Notes: generated by a model not told the origin, from the sequence alone. A stretch of 64,000 nt of DNA from Polychytrium aggregatum (GCF_025602895.1 NW_026516208.1:434001-498000); one strand, 5' to 3'. Positions 47,937-57,825 are shown, counted from the stretch's first letter. Translations and numbers: made by a program.

Positions 47937-50470
47937 TCATATAATGTATCGCTCGACCGCCTCGGCTGTCTTGGCTCCCTTGGGCTTGCCGTTCTCGCGG
48001 ATAAAGAACACACGCAAGAATACCGTCGATAGGATAGAGAGCCACATCAGCCCTGCGACGACCACACACGAATACTCATAGTTCCTCTGTGCATCGGCTG
48101 CCCAGGCCGAAAAGATCGTAAAGCTCGTCACGATGTTGCCGATGTTGCCCAGCGTGGTGACTGCTGCGATCGCACCGGGAGCGAACTGGGCGACAAAATT
48201 GTTGCTTGTCCACTGAGTCGCGAGAGAACATGGGAGGAACATGGAGAGAGTCAGTCGAGGCCACTCGGTCGGAACCTGCTGAGAGCAGGTTTGCAACGTC
48301 TCTCAAGACAGCGGCCATCGGCCTTTTGACGTGCACATCAAGATGTCGGTTGGTGGCAAAATGCCGGGGACCACGGGGTCCTGATGGCTAGTGCGCCGCC
48401 ACGGCGGCGCACAATAAAGAAAGGGGGGGGGATCAAGATGTCGGTGCTTACCGGCATGCAGATCGCCGTGACGCTCTTGGTGCCGCCAAGGGCCAGGAAT
48501 GCTGCCACATAGCGCAGAACCCACAGATTGCCGCCAAGCCCCATTCCGAGAAAGCCAATGCTGGCCAGGATCATGTTCACGACCAGGGGTAGACTGCGGC
48601 TGCCAAACTTGTCGGATATGCGACCGGCGATGACCATGTGGATGGCAGCGTAGATCCAGCCGGCCGCTGCCATGATCTGGCTTAACACAGAGCTGAAGCC
48701 GAGGCCGCTGACAAACAGAGGCAGGTAGTACGCCAGGCTTGTCGATGCGACGAGCCCAGGGAGATAGACAATCGCAAAGAAAATCACCTGCCGAGTGAAC
48801 CACCATCGACATATCAGACAATCATGTTCCTTGCCATGCTGGCCCGGCGAGACTGGCAACAGATCTGTCAGGAATCGAGCTGAGGGCTCACCTTCCAATC
48901 CGAGATCGATCTCCACAGCGTCCTGAGACTGTGCGCATTGTGGGTCGCCGACAGCAGCTGGGCCTTGCGGGTAGCCATCCGGGACTCGGCCATCTTGTGC
49001 TCCTCCGTCGACAAAAATCGGTAGCGCAGGCTGCTTGATGTTGGACTGGGCTCGTCGGGCTGGTAAACGAGAGCGAAGCGTCAGCCAAACAAGATTCGAG
49101 TGTGGGTCTGCATCGTTCCGAGCGGTCCATGCGACCTTCTCCGAGGCTGCCGTCAAACAGCACCCACCCGCCAGTGAATGCCAAACCAAAGACAGTAGTC
49201 GATGTGCTTGGTAACGAACAGGCCACCTATCAAGTCTAGGCTGCTCGCTCGATATATCGCAACAAGCTAGCGACTGCGAAAACTCACCAAGATAAAGTAC
49301 GCAGCAATGCCGATGAGAATGGTCGGGATAGCCGGCAGAAGAAAGTTCCACTGCCATCCGCGCAGATTGCCGATCCCATCCATATTGCCGATCACGGCGC
49401 CCAGGATGCCCGAGACCATTCCGGCGAGCGGGAGGCCAATGTACCAGCCCGAATAGGCGGTGGACGTCTCGCGCCGCTTGAACCAGAGGGTCATGTAGTA
49501 TGACATGCCAGGGAAGAGACTGCGAGGGCCAGCAGTTAGACTCGGATGCAGTCGCCACGATGCAGCAGAGGCATTGGCGGCCATCGCATTGCGTCGCTGC
49601 AGGTACACCTACCCAGCTTCAGTGGCCCCAAGCAGAAACCGCAGGAGGAAAAAGTGCCAACTCTTGGAGATCAGGGCAAAGCAGCCAAGGACAATGCCCC
49701 AGCTGACCATGATCCGCGCGAACCAGAGACTGGGGCGGACCTTGGTGAGGACCCAGTTCGAGGGGATCTCAAAGATGACGTAGCCTGTGTGCGGTTGGAT
49801 GTGCGGTTGGTTGGATGTGCGGTGGGAGAGTGAGCCACAGAGAAAGATCACCCCAGCACCCGCCAGCGGCTTCGGACAGCCGGTATGCCAATCGAAACCT
49901 CGGCCGCCGTCATCATGACAGCACCCGGCCTGTTTCCTCAGACCATATGCCCCCATGCTCACAGATGCGGGATAACATACCCAGGTAAAAGAGTCCGAGA
50001 CCGATCGAGACATCCTGGTCGGAGAGGACCATCTGTTTGAGGGAGTGACCGGTCTCCTTGTTCATCACCAGCGCGCTCGCTATGCCGAGGAGGAGATGGG
50101 GAGACCATGATCAGAGCACGATCCGCCAGCAAGCAGCGGATTTGATCGTTGCCGAAAGCTGCGCGATCCGCTTCTGGCAACGACAGCGATCAAGCAAAGC
50201 TAATCCTCCCATCCACCAATCGTCCTGCCGCGAGAACCAGCAGCACTTACACAGATTTGCGCGATCAATGTAGCAGAAAAAGTACATGACGAACATCCAC
50301 GGGACAAGATATCGGGTCAGCTTCAGAAAGAGATGGCGCTCCTCCAAGGAGTAGCTGGAAATATCCTCGTCCCGGTCGATATAGTCGTTCTGGTTGTCGA
50401 GCTCGACAGTGGTGTCGGCCGACTCGGAGTGAACGAGCTTGTCGGGGTGGGTTGGAGTCGCGGCTTCCAT
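47937..50470 (-). CDS. MFS anion:cation symporter (Dal5/allantoate permease-like), 7 exons
   Basis: Plasma-membrane proton symporter of the fungal ACS group, which imports small organic anions such as allantoate, nicotinate or vitamins; the substrate cannot be told. Exons from the splice sites: 50470-50251, 50079-49981, 49784-49613, 49519-49288, 49059-48892, 48787-48452, 48212-47937. They sum to 1503 nt, i.e. 500 residues, the usual family length, with all phases consistent. Visible features are a hydrophilic acidic N-terminus, TM1 with YFFCYIDRANL, VIFEIPSNWVLTKVRPSLW, LLGATEAG, PGMSYYMTLWFKRRE, the central loop STEEHKMAESRMATRK, and C-terminal helices ending FLRVFFIRENGKPKGAK. Introns are 93-239 nt. 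An insertion-like 81-bp sequence sits in the last intron. An upstream Met at 50656 is also possible. Confidence 0.9.
48351..48431 (+). mobile_element. 81-bp retroposon-like insertion in the last MFS intron
   Basis: Flanked by a 14-bp direct repeat ATCAAGATGTCGGT (48337-48350 and 48432-48445). Inside are a perfect 10-bp hairpin (GTGCGCCGCC/GGCGGCGCAC, 48391-48412), AATAAA and a G-run at the end. The long direct repeat and 3' signal suggest a target-primed insertion. The right repeat abuts the splice donor (48446-48451) of the host gene. No similar copy was seen elsewhere in the window. Confidence 0.55.
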
Positions 50471-51671
50471 TGCAGTAGAGGCAGTGGACTCGAGATGGGC
50501 CGGGATCAAGCGGACAGGGAAAGGTCCGACAAAACGAGCACGATGGATGAGGTGAAAGAGCAAGAAGACGAACTCGCTGCCAAGATGGCCGTCGGGCTGC
50601 TGTCGCGGAGCTGGGCTGGAGGTGAGGGCGAATGGGTGGGAACAGCCGAGGGACATATATAGCCGTTCCAGGGCCGGCTTGTGGCGCCATGTTCATGACA
50701 ACAAGAACGGGTGCAGCGAAAGCGATGGCGGGAGCCGGTGCCGGGCGGACACAGACTGATTCTGCTGGGGGCGGTGCTGTCTGGTGCGAATCGGTAGATT
50801 GATGGATGGGTTGACGGATTGATGGATGAGTTGACGGATTGATGGATGGGTTGACGGAAAAGCTCTGCCGCAAGGAGGCCATGCGCAAACATCACCTCGG
50901 GGGAATCGCGTGGATGTTGCGATGGAGCGCTGTTGGAGGTGTCGTTGTGTGCGCATGCCGGAACCGAGCCGCCGCCCAAGTCGAAACGAAACCATAGGAG
51001 CAGCTCGGAAAAATGGCAAAGCGGGGGGGGGGACAGATAGCCCGGCCACCCAACGGACGATGCATCCAAAGCAAGCAGCCAAAGCAAGCATCCAGTAAGT
51101 GGGCCGCTCAGCCCCAGCGCCGCCACAAACAAAAACCAACCGAGCCGATCACAGGGCGTTGGTCCATCGCACAACGGCCCTGGAGCTGTTGGGTGAATGG
51201 GCGAATGAGAGGCAGCCACGGCGACGACTGAGACGGCGGTGGACGGGTTGCACGAGGCAAAGCTAGGCGGATGCCTTGAAGCAATCAATGGATCAATCCA
51301 GGATGGCAAAGTCGTTGGCGCATGCCGGGTGGGAAGGGGGCCAACCGGAGAAGCCGGCGCGATTGAGCTATCGATACAGACCGGACTCGGAAGATTGAAA
51401 GACTTGATCAGCAGCAATGCTCCCTCACGCCAACAGGGTAAAAAGTTGTCCTGGATTGTTGTGGGACAGCGCAGTCATTCACACTGGGATATGATGGATA
51501 TATCGGATGTATTCGGATGTATTCGGATCCATTGGAATGTGATAGGTGCCATGGACAGATTGGATAACACGCAGCACTCCTCGACCCTTGTCGCTTCATC
51601 GATACATTTGCTGTTCCGCGGGGTTTGCCGCAGCTTCAAGGCGCTTCTGGTTGCTTGCTCGAGGCTCAGGG
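50471..51671. other. Intergenic, upstream of the MFS gene; contains a 20-bp tandem repeat
   Basis: No supportable ORF. The repeat TTGATGGATGGGTTGACGGA (50799-50858) lies 330 bp upstream of the MFS start. A short CGGATGTATT duplication lies near 51508. GC-rich with many antisense open frames that lack domains. Confidence 0.5.
50799..50858. repeat. 20-bp tandem repeat, three copies
   Basis: TTGATGGATGGGTTGACGGA three times, with one substitution in the middle unit (GAG for GGG). Confidence 0.9.
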
Positions 51672-52838
51672 CTACAATCCGAGTGACTTGAGCTCGTTGG
51701 TGGCCCGTTGGCTACCTTGTTCTGCGGACTTGCGATACCAGAATACGGCAGCTTCAGTGTTCTTGTCGACGCCAGAAGCATCCTTGTAGCAGTCGCCAAG
51801 ATTGACTTGCCCGTACTGATTGCCTCGCTCGGCCGACTTGCGGAACCACTCAAAAGCATCAGCATGGTTCACGTCGACTCCGAGTCCTATCTTGGAGCAC
51901 ACACCAGCCATGAACTGTCCGTACGAGTTGTCTTGGTTTGCAGACTTGATGAACCACTCGTATGCCTTCGTGTGGTTCCAGGATGTACCCCAGCCATGGA
52001 AGCAGCACGATCCGATCCAGTACTGGCAATCACTGTGGCCGTCGTTGGCAAGCTGCTCGAATATTTCAGCCGCCTTTGCGTCTCTTGGAGCTCCGAATCC
52101 ATGGAACAAGCATATGGCCATCAGGTGTCGGCACAACCAGTCTTGGTCGGATCCCAGCTGGCACAGCCCAAAGAACGTGCGAGCTGCGGTCGAGTTGGAT
52201 GAAATCGCTTCGCCGCGAGCCAAGCATTCATCCTCCCCGAAATGGAACTCAAGAGATTTGCTGTCTCGGATCGTTTTGATTCCCTTCTGTTCGTCTCGCA
52301 CGGTACCCCTGCCAAGGTAGTGCATCCATCCGACCATGTGCGTGGCGATGGGTTTCATGACTGGATCGGTGGAGTTGGTGCTGACTTCCTGCCAGCGGTT
52401 GAAGGCAGCGACATCGCTCTGCTCGACACCACGGCCGATGAACGAGAACCAGGCTTGCAGGAACACGATGTGGAGTCGACCGTCTTCGCTGCCTTGGGCG
52501 GCAGCCTTGGAATACCACTCGATGGCTGTGTTGAAGTCTTGATCGATACCTTCGCCATCTGCATAGTATCGACCAACGGCAACTTGGGCCCGGTGGATCC
52601 CGTCGTTTGCGAGCTTGCGGTAGCTTTCAAAGGCTTTGGCACGGTCTCGGTCGACCCCGATGCCATTATAATAGCAGTCGGCCAACTGGAGTTGTGCCAT
52701 GGGATGGCCTTGGTCAAGCGCAGGCTGGAAGCTGTCATTGGAACGCACAGTGATGATGTCTGGTGCAGGATGCGAGCCGACGCCGTGCTGCTCAAGAGCA
52801 GCACCCGAGGCGGACTGATCGACGGGGTTGTTGGCCAT
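51672..52838 (-). CDS. Sel1-repeat protein 3, lacking most of the N-terminal domain
   Basis: 388 residues from the ATG at 52838 (MANNPVDQ). It begins like its paralogues (APDIITVRSNDSFQPALD) but then jumps within one codon to a Sel1 repeat (GHPMAQLQLADCYYNGIGV). About 135 residues present in Sel1 proteins 1 and 2 are therefore missing in frame. The rest is a full Sel1 array (YADGEGIDQDFNTAIEWY, CCFHGWGTSWNHTKAYEW). The frame is intact. Its 5' end faces the Tc1/mariner and Fanzor pair. Confidence 0.87.
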   Translation of the reverse strand: MANNPVDQSASGAALEQHGVGSHPAPDIITVRSNDSFQPALDQGHPMAQLQLADCYYNGIGVDRDRAKAFESYRKLANDGIHRAQVAVGRYYADGEGIDQDFNTAIEWYSKAAAQGSEDGRLHIVFLQAWFSFIGRGVEQSDVAAFNRWQEVSTNSTDPVMKPIATHMVGWMHYLGRGTVRDEQKGIKTIRDSKSLEFHFGEDECLARGEAISSNSTAARTFFGLCQLGSDQDWLCRHLMAICLFHGFGAPRDAKAAEIFEQLANDGHSDCQYWIGSCCFHGWGTSWNHTKAYEWFIKSANQDNSYGQFMAGVCSKIGLGVDVNHADAFEWFRKSAERGNQYGQVNLGDCYKDASGVDKNTEAAVFWYRKSAEQGSQRATNELKSLGL

Positions 52839-53104
52839 ACTGCAGGAGATGGGAGAACAGGCGACTGGTGATGGGGAAGAGGGGGGCGGTGAGGCGAATG
52901 GCGAGAAGATATGGGGCAAGAGGCAAAGCCAGCGAAGCCATTCCCAAGCCACAGCGCGTGCCACAACCATGTGATGGGCTGGTTCGGGGCTGCGATTCGG
53001 TTCAGCATCGCCACTCTCGATGACCCTCGATTGACGAGAACATCCTCCGTTGTGGTCGTCGTAGAGCCCCTATATTCATTCCCCAATGTTATCGCGCGCT
53101 GGCC

Positions 53105-53911
53105 ATGACCATTCGCCACACATCCGACTTTCGCACCGCCGCATTGCGATGCTACGCCCTCATCCATAGCCTGCGTAAGGTCGCCTCCATATTCAGTGTA
53201 TCCAAGAGCACCATCCATCGATGGCACCGAGGACACAAGCCAACCGAGTCACCCCGAGTCCCAGCTCGCAGATCCACTTTCTTCGAGCAGGCATGTCCAG
53301 TCATTCGCACCCTGATTGAACAGGACCCGTTCCAGACTGGTCCCGTGCTGCGGTGCAAGCTCGAGTCCATCCTCCAGAGGAAAGTATCACTCTCACTCTG
53401 CCACACTGCCATCCACCGAGCAGGTCTCTCACACAAGAGGGCAACACACCTCTACAAGTCCAAGCGACTGGATGAGCGAGTGGCACAGTTCAGGGACCAG
53501 GTCCGCTCCATTGACCCGCGGCGATTCGTTTTTGTCGATGAGACAGGGATCAGGAAATCCATTTTCCCTCTCTACGGATACTCACCGAAGGGTGCTCCGC
53601 TTCGCCAGCGCAATCACATGAAACACAAGTCTGTCTCGGCTGCATTTGCCATCAACCACTCTGGTGTGCTGCATCGCATGTACATCCCCACATCATTCAA
53701 GACACACTCGATGGTCGAGTTCTTTGAGCGAGCGAGCTTCCCAGACGACTCTGTGATTGTGATGGACAATGTCAGCATGCACAAGACAATGCCTGTCCTG
53801 GACTGCATCGAGCACCGAGGATGGTCAGTGATCTTCACCCCACCTGCCTCACTCGACTTCAATCCCATCGAGAACTTCTTTGGGATTGAGTCCCCACTGA
53901 TTTGGGGTTGA
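53105..53911 (+). pseudogene. Tc1/mariner (DD34E) transposase, C-terminally truncated
   Basis: Cut-and-paste transposase. The N-terminal homeodomain-like helix-turn-helix (CYALIHSLRKVASIFSVSKS, TIHRWHRG) is followed by a second HTH-type region. The catalytic triad is Asp145 (FVFVDETG), Asp221 (VIVMDNVSMHK) and Glu256 (FNPIENFF); 34 residues separate the last two, as in Tc1-like DD34E enzymes. Just after the Glu the sequence changes to GIESPLIWG and stops, losing the usual C-terminal tail, where TTTGGGG-type repeats begin. A TATA-like CTATATTCA lies near 53069. The Fanzor gene follows on the same strand, so it may have inserted into or been captured by this element. Confidence 0.88.
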
Positions 53912-53944
53912 GTTCCTCCAATTTGGGGTTTAGTCCCCCAATCA
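53883..53944 (+). repeat. Three imperfect TTGAGTCCCC...TTTGGGG repeats
   Basis: Units TTGAGTCCCCACTGATTTGG, TTGAGTTCCTCCAATTTGGG and TTTAGTCCCCCAATC follow each other with a period of about 21 bp. Each has CCCC and GGGG runs that could pair. They mark the point where transposase homology ends and may be the left end of the Fanzor element. Confidence 0.7.
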
Positions 53945-54047
53945 CGCCGCCATTTTCACGCTCAAATCCCTGGCTTGAACCTCTCGGCGATTTTTGAACA
54001 GGGTCACTTCCCCAACCAGCCCGCGCAGACGGGCTCCTGCTCTCGGG

Positions 54048-54054
54048 TATAAAT
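54048..54054 (+). promoter_or_regulatory. TATA box of the Fanzor gene
   Basis: TATAAAT, about 130 bp before the ATG at 54183, with no intervening gene. A eukaryotic-type promoter suggests the gene carries its own expression signal. Confidence 0.55.
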
Positions 54055-54182
54055 GCCACACCTTCGTCCTGCTGCTTTCTTCCCTCATCTCGCCTTGATC
54101 TGATCATCGCGCTATTGTACGATAAAAAAAAGTCTCTGCTCTGACCAGTACCACTGGCAGGCATCCAGCATCCTCTGCCCCC

Positions 54183-56555
54183 ATGCCTCCGAAGCGCAAG
54201 GGTGCCGGTGATGGCCAGCCTCGGCCACCCAGGCCCAAGAAAGCCAAGTCACAGTCGGAGCCTGTCTCTGGTTCGTATTCTGATCCCACGCATGCTTGTT
54301 CGTCTGTTGCTCCGTCGCTCACCACCACTGCTTCTGCAGATCCAATGGATGTCGATCCCACCGAGCCTGGTCCATCTACTTCCTCGAGTACCGGCAAGCG
54401 ATGTCGCCAGTGCGATGGCACCGATCACGAACGTTGCAACACCAACAAGTGTCCCAAATACCGGCCCCTCAAGAGTTCTGTCGTCCCACTCGTGGATGGA
54501 AGGTCATCCGCCCCTCAGTTCAGCTGCTTCAAGCAGACGATGGATGGCTGTTGTCTCAATCCCGCTCTCCGCGACAAGACCCAGGCCACCGTCGAGGCCA
54601 TGACCCAGATCCAGTTCGAGGCATCCAGGCTGCTCAACCTGCATATCCTGAGGTGCATCGAGCAGGATATTCCCGTCCCCGTCATCTCCAAGTCCACCCC
54701 TGCTTTCGTTCGCCAATGCTTCAAGATCGTCCAGGCCGGTGCCCTCTCCCCGACAGGGGACAATGAGAAATACAACGAGCATCTGGTCGCTTCCTTTCGC
54801 GACTACCAGACCACTCGGCACGCAGACCTGCCTCCGGCCCCTCGTCTGCCTGATGGTGCTCACAGTCAGCTTCTCACTCTCGCTGTCAATGCCTATGCCA
54901 CCAACTGCACCACCCACCTCAACCTGGCTTATTGGAGACTCCTTCGCCGCTTCTGTGCTGCCGTCTTCCCAGCCAACAAGCACAAGCACGAAGCCATCGA
55001 GGCTTGTCTTGAGCTCTTCGAGAAACCAGGGCAGACTCCACCCAAGGCCGATCTCGAGTTCCTCTATCCCGAGTTTGGCCACGTCCTGGACGAGTTTCGG
55101 TACAGCAACGACCAGGACCGCTTCCGGGCCCTCCACCGCCTCTCACACCATGTGGGAATCCTCGCCCGAGACAAGATGGTCGACAATGTCCACAAGTGGA
55201 TCGACTGTGACATGCCCGCCCTCCGAGTCACCGAGCTGCAGCGCCAGGCCAAGCTGGACGAGCTCACTGCCCAAGGCATTCCCTCCGACGACAAGAGGTT
55301 CACCAACGCCAAGTCGGAGCTCGGCACCACCAAGGCCAAGATCAACCAGCTGGCATCCAGGCTCAAGTGGGCACTCAAGCAGCTCGCTCTGGACACTCCT
55401 CCGGCCGTGTGCACGATGGTTCCTCTGTGCACCACCAAGGCCAAGTATGTCAAGATTGATACGGTCACTCTCCGGCAACTCCTTGACACCGATCATCGTC
55501 TTGGACTCACCCGGGACATGCTCAAGGAACAAGGCGAGGACGGCATCAACAACCAGGATCGACTCTGGCGCAGTTGCTTCAAGCTGCGTAGTTCCCTCTT
55601 CCAAGAGCGGGTCAGGGACAAGAAGCTGATCAACTACGAGATCAGCACCGATGGAATTGGATGCACCATCGGCCTCGTCAAGTTTCTGCCTCGAACCGAT
55701 CGCACCGAGACCATCGAGCCTCCTCCGACTGCCGAACAGCGTATCCAGGCCCACATCGGCGACCCAGACCCCGACAAGACCACTTGGATTGGCATCGATC
55801 CTGGAGTCGGCTCCATCTTCACGGCGGTCATCCAAGCACCGGGCCACCAAGACGAGGTGGTCTCATTCTCCAATGGCCACTACCAGCACATGTGTGGCCA
55901 TACGTCCAACACCAAGTGGCACAATATCATGAAGTATCGACTCAGCATCGAGACCTGGATGTCGACCACCCCCTCGCCCAAGGTGTCGTCCTCGGAGGCC
56001 TTCAAGGTCCATCTCACCCATGTCCTGCGACCGGAGCTGCGAGTGCAGCTCGACTTCCACCTTGGCAAGAAGGCCCGTCACCATCGCTTCACGGACCACA
56101 GGAGACGCCAAGTGGCCGTCGACAGGATGTGCAAGGCCGTCCTGAAGCACGCCCCGATACGGACCGATGTGGTGATCGCCTTTGGCAATGCATCATGGCG
56201 ACAGGGCAAGGGCTATGCATCCAGCCCTCGGAGGCAGCGATTTGCTCGGTACTTTGAGCAATTCGAGCACCACCGACGCCGTCCCAATCACCATCATGGA
56301 AGCGTCAAGGTGGCCTCGACGAACGAGTTCAACACCTCGCAAGTGTGCTCCAAGTGCCTGGAGCCCTCTCGGCTGAGGGATCTGGAAGCGCCCAGTGTTG
56401 CGAATTCCCACTTTGTCAGGAGCTGCAAGAATCCCAGCTGCCTGACAGTGTGGAATCGCGACGTCAATGCGTCGCGCAACATGATCATAGTGTGCAGGTC
56501 GATTGTGGAGATCGGAGAGCGACCGGCGGTCTTCACTCGGAGGCTGCCAAAGTGA
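54183..56555 (+). CDS. Fanzor RNA-guided nuclease, full length
   Basis: 790-residue eukaryotic TnpB homologue. The N-terminus has basic patches that look like nuclear localisation signals (PPKRK, PRPKKAK), a Ser/Thr-rich stretch and a small Cys cluster (CRQCDGTDHERCNTNKC). A long helical middle (about 120-500) corresponds to the REC/wedge part. The RuvC-I motif is WIGIDPGVGSIF with Asp539. The RuvC-II Glu is probably Glu715 in TNEFNTSQVC. The four-Cys zinc finger uses Cys722, 725, 748 and 753. RuvC-III is WNRDVNASRNM with Asp760. This fits the published Fanzor signature of D, then [TS][TS]xx, C4 finger, RD. The family cuts DNA guided by an element-encoded omegaRNA. Association with a mariner transposase resembles Fanzor1. 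No introns or lesions seen; a TATA box lies upstream. Confidence 0.92.
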   Translation: MPPKRKGAGDGQPRPPRPKKAKSQSEPVSGSYSDPTHACSSVAPSLTTTASADPMDVDPTEPGPSTSSSTGKRCRQCDGTDHERCNTNKCPKYRPLKSSVVPLVDGRSSAPQFSCFKQTMDGCCLNPALRDKTQATVEAMTQIQFEASRLLNLHILRCIEQDIPVPVISKSTPAFVRQCFKIVQAGALSPTGDNEKYNEHLVASFRDYQTTRHADLPPAPRLPDGAHSQLLTLAVNAYATNCTTHLNLAYWRLLRRFCAAVFPANKHKHEAIEACLELFEKPGQTPPKADLEFLYPEFGHVLDEFRYSNDQDRFRALHRLSHHVGILARDKMVDNVHKWIDCDMPALRVTELQRQAKLDELTAQGIPSDDKRFTNAKSELGTTKAKINQLASRLKWALKQLALDTPPAVCTMVPLCTTKAKYVKIDTVTLRQLLDTDHRLGLTRDMLKEQGEDGINNQDRLWRSCFKLRSSLFQERVRDKKLINYEISTDGIGCTIGLVKFLPRTDRTETIEPPPTAEQRIQAHIGDPDPDKTTWIGIDPGVGSIFTAVIQAPGHQDEVVSFSNGHYQHMCGHTSNTKWHNIMKYRLSIETWMSTTPSPKVSSSEAFKVHLTHVLRPELRVQLDFHLGKKARHHRFTDHRRRQVAVDRMCKAVLKHAPIRTDVVIAFGNASWRQGKGYASSPRRQRFARYFEQFEHHRRRPNHHHGSVKVASTNEFNTSQVCSKCLEPSRLRDLEAPSVANSHFVRSCKNPSCLTVWNRDVNASRNMIIVCRSIVEIGERPAVFTRRLPK

Positions 56556-56604
56556 TCTGTTTTATTTCTTGTGGCTTTGCTTGACGCAAGCACAGCACAT
56601 ACTA

Positions 56605-56660
56605 CATGTTCATGGAAACGGCTATATTGTCCCGTTTTTTTCTGAATAAAGTGTACAACA
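56605..56660 (+). other. Conserved 3' segment of the Fanzor element (right end or guide-RNA locus)
   Basis: ATGTTCATGGAAACGG and TGTCCCGTTTTTTTCTG (56628-56644), followed by AATAAA and GTGTACA. The first part recurs after remnant F1 (31077-31092). The second recurs after F1, F3 (57142-57158, minus) and F4 (62466-62482, minus). Noncoding sequence kept in diverged copies suggests a functional transposon end or the 3' part of an omegaRNA. Which of these is not decidable here. Confidence 0.6.
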
Positions 56661-57141
56661 CCCCATAGGGTTATCCAAGCGCACCAAATCAGTTCGCTGG
56701 GAAGGACTCGATGACTGGAGAGTGAACAGCAGGGCCAGTCTTCACTTGGATGTTCAAAGTGACCCTTCTTTTTGAATTTGGGTTTTCTGGACTCGATCCA
56801 TCTCATACTACACGATAGATTGAGATGAGACAATGTTCTACACTATGAAAAAATTTCTTGTTAAAAAAATGAGCGAGAACGACAAAACGCGCTCTCGGAG
56901 CCACCACGGTCGGCGAGAAGAGCAATCTCTGGCGAGAGACCCCCGAGGGAAGGCGAGAAGCCTCTCGCCGTCACACACACACACTTTGCACACACACACA
57001 CTTTGCACAAGGGAGTCAAACACCTCCCATCGACCATCCCAAGAGGGATGGCAACCCCGAAGTGGACTGCCCAGAATATGGGCGACCCGGCATCCACTGT
57101 CGAAATACTCAAGGAACAGTGCAAGATACTTACAGTCGGTC
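56661..57141. other. Spacer between Fanzor copies
   Basis: No gene. Contains a (CA)n-rich duplicate CACACACACACTTTGCA twice near 56975-57010. Confidence 0.55.
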
Positions 57142-57650
57142 CAGAAAGAAACGGGACAGTCACTTTCTGACTTCAGATGTCTGAAGCCCGCTGACTGACT
57201 TGTAGGCCCAGTGAGCAAGCCGTGAGATTGTTTCCCGTCCTGGTTGGCAATCGAGTGGTTTTGGTTGGTTTGGGAAGCATGGTCTTGAATACACTCGGTC
57301 GATCTCCTGTGGCGATGATCGACTGGCATACCGAGATCATGTTCCTGGCTGCATTGATGTCTCGATCCCACAGCGTATGGCAGCTTGCACAGCTCCGGAC
57401 AAAGTGTGGGTTCTCGATATCAAGATGCTCGACCTTCTCGAGTCGCTTGGCTTCCCGACAATGTGAGCACACCTGGAGATCGAGTCGCTTGAACCGCCGT
57501 CGCTGGGTCAGGCTGAAGTACAGCTGTTTCTCCAACATGCCTCCATCGAACACATGGCGAATGTATTGCAGGAATGAAGCCAACCCAGGGATCTTGGGAC
57601 TTGGTGTGGTGCTCATCCATTCCCATCGGTGGTGATCTTGCAACCAAAGC
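57142..57650 (-). pseudogene. Fanzor remnant F3 (RuvC-II region deleted)
   Basis: Minus-strand frame parallel to the Fanzor C-terminus: WMSTTPSPKIPG, FLQYIRHVFDGGMLEKQ, LTQRRR, then directly FKRLDLQVCSHC, RSCASCHTLWDRDINAARNM. About 90 residues between the RRR and the zinc finger, including the RuvC-II region, are absent. The four Cys and the RD are kept. The 3' side has the shared motif TGTCCCGTTTCTTTCTG and a perfect hairpin CTTCAGA/TCTGAAG at 57172-57187. Upstream similarity fades beyond about 57650. Confidence 0.82.
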
Positions 57651-57825
57651 GCTGCTTCAACCCTCCGGCATCCTGGCCAATAGGCGATGACTGCGCATTG
57701 TGCGCAGCACTGCTTCCATCCCGGCAAATGCCAGACAGCTCGCGCTTCCTCCTTGGATTTGTGATTTTTCGCTGGATTTGTCCTCCAGCCGGGTCGTCGC
57801 TGTATCATCCTCCAGCTTCCTTGCA

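Noticed and set aside
54183-56555. Bacterial horizontal transfer or contamination as the source of the TnpB-like gene
   Set aside because: The gene has a TATA box, nuclear-localisation-like patches, codon use like its neighbours, decayed relatives in the same region and a eukaryotic mariner transposase alongside.
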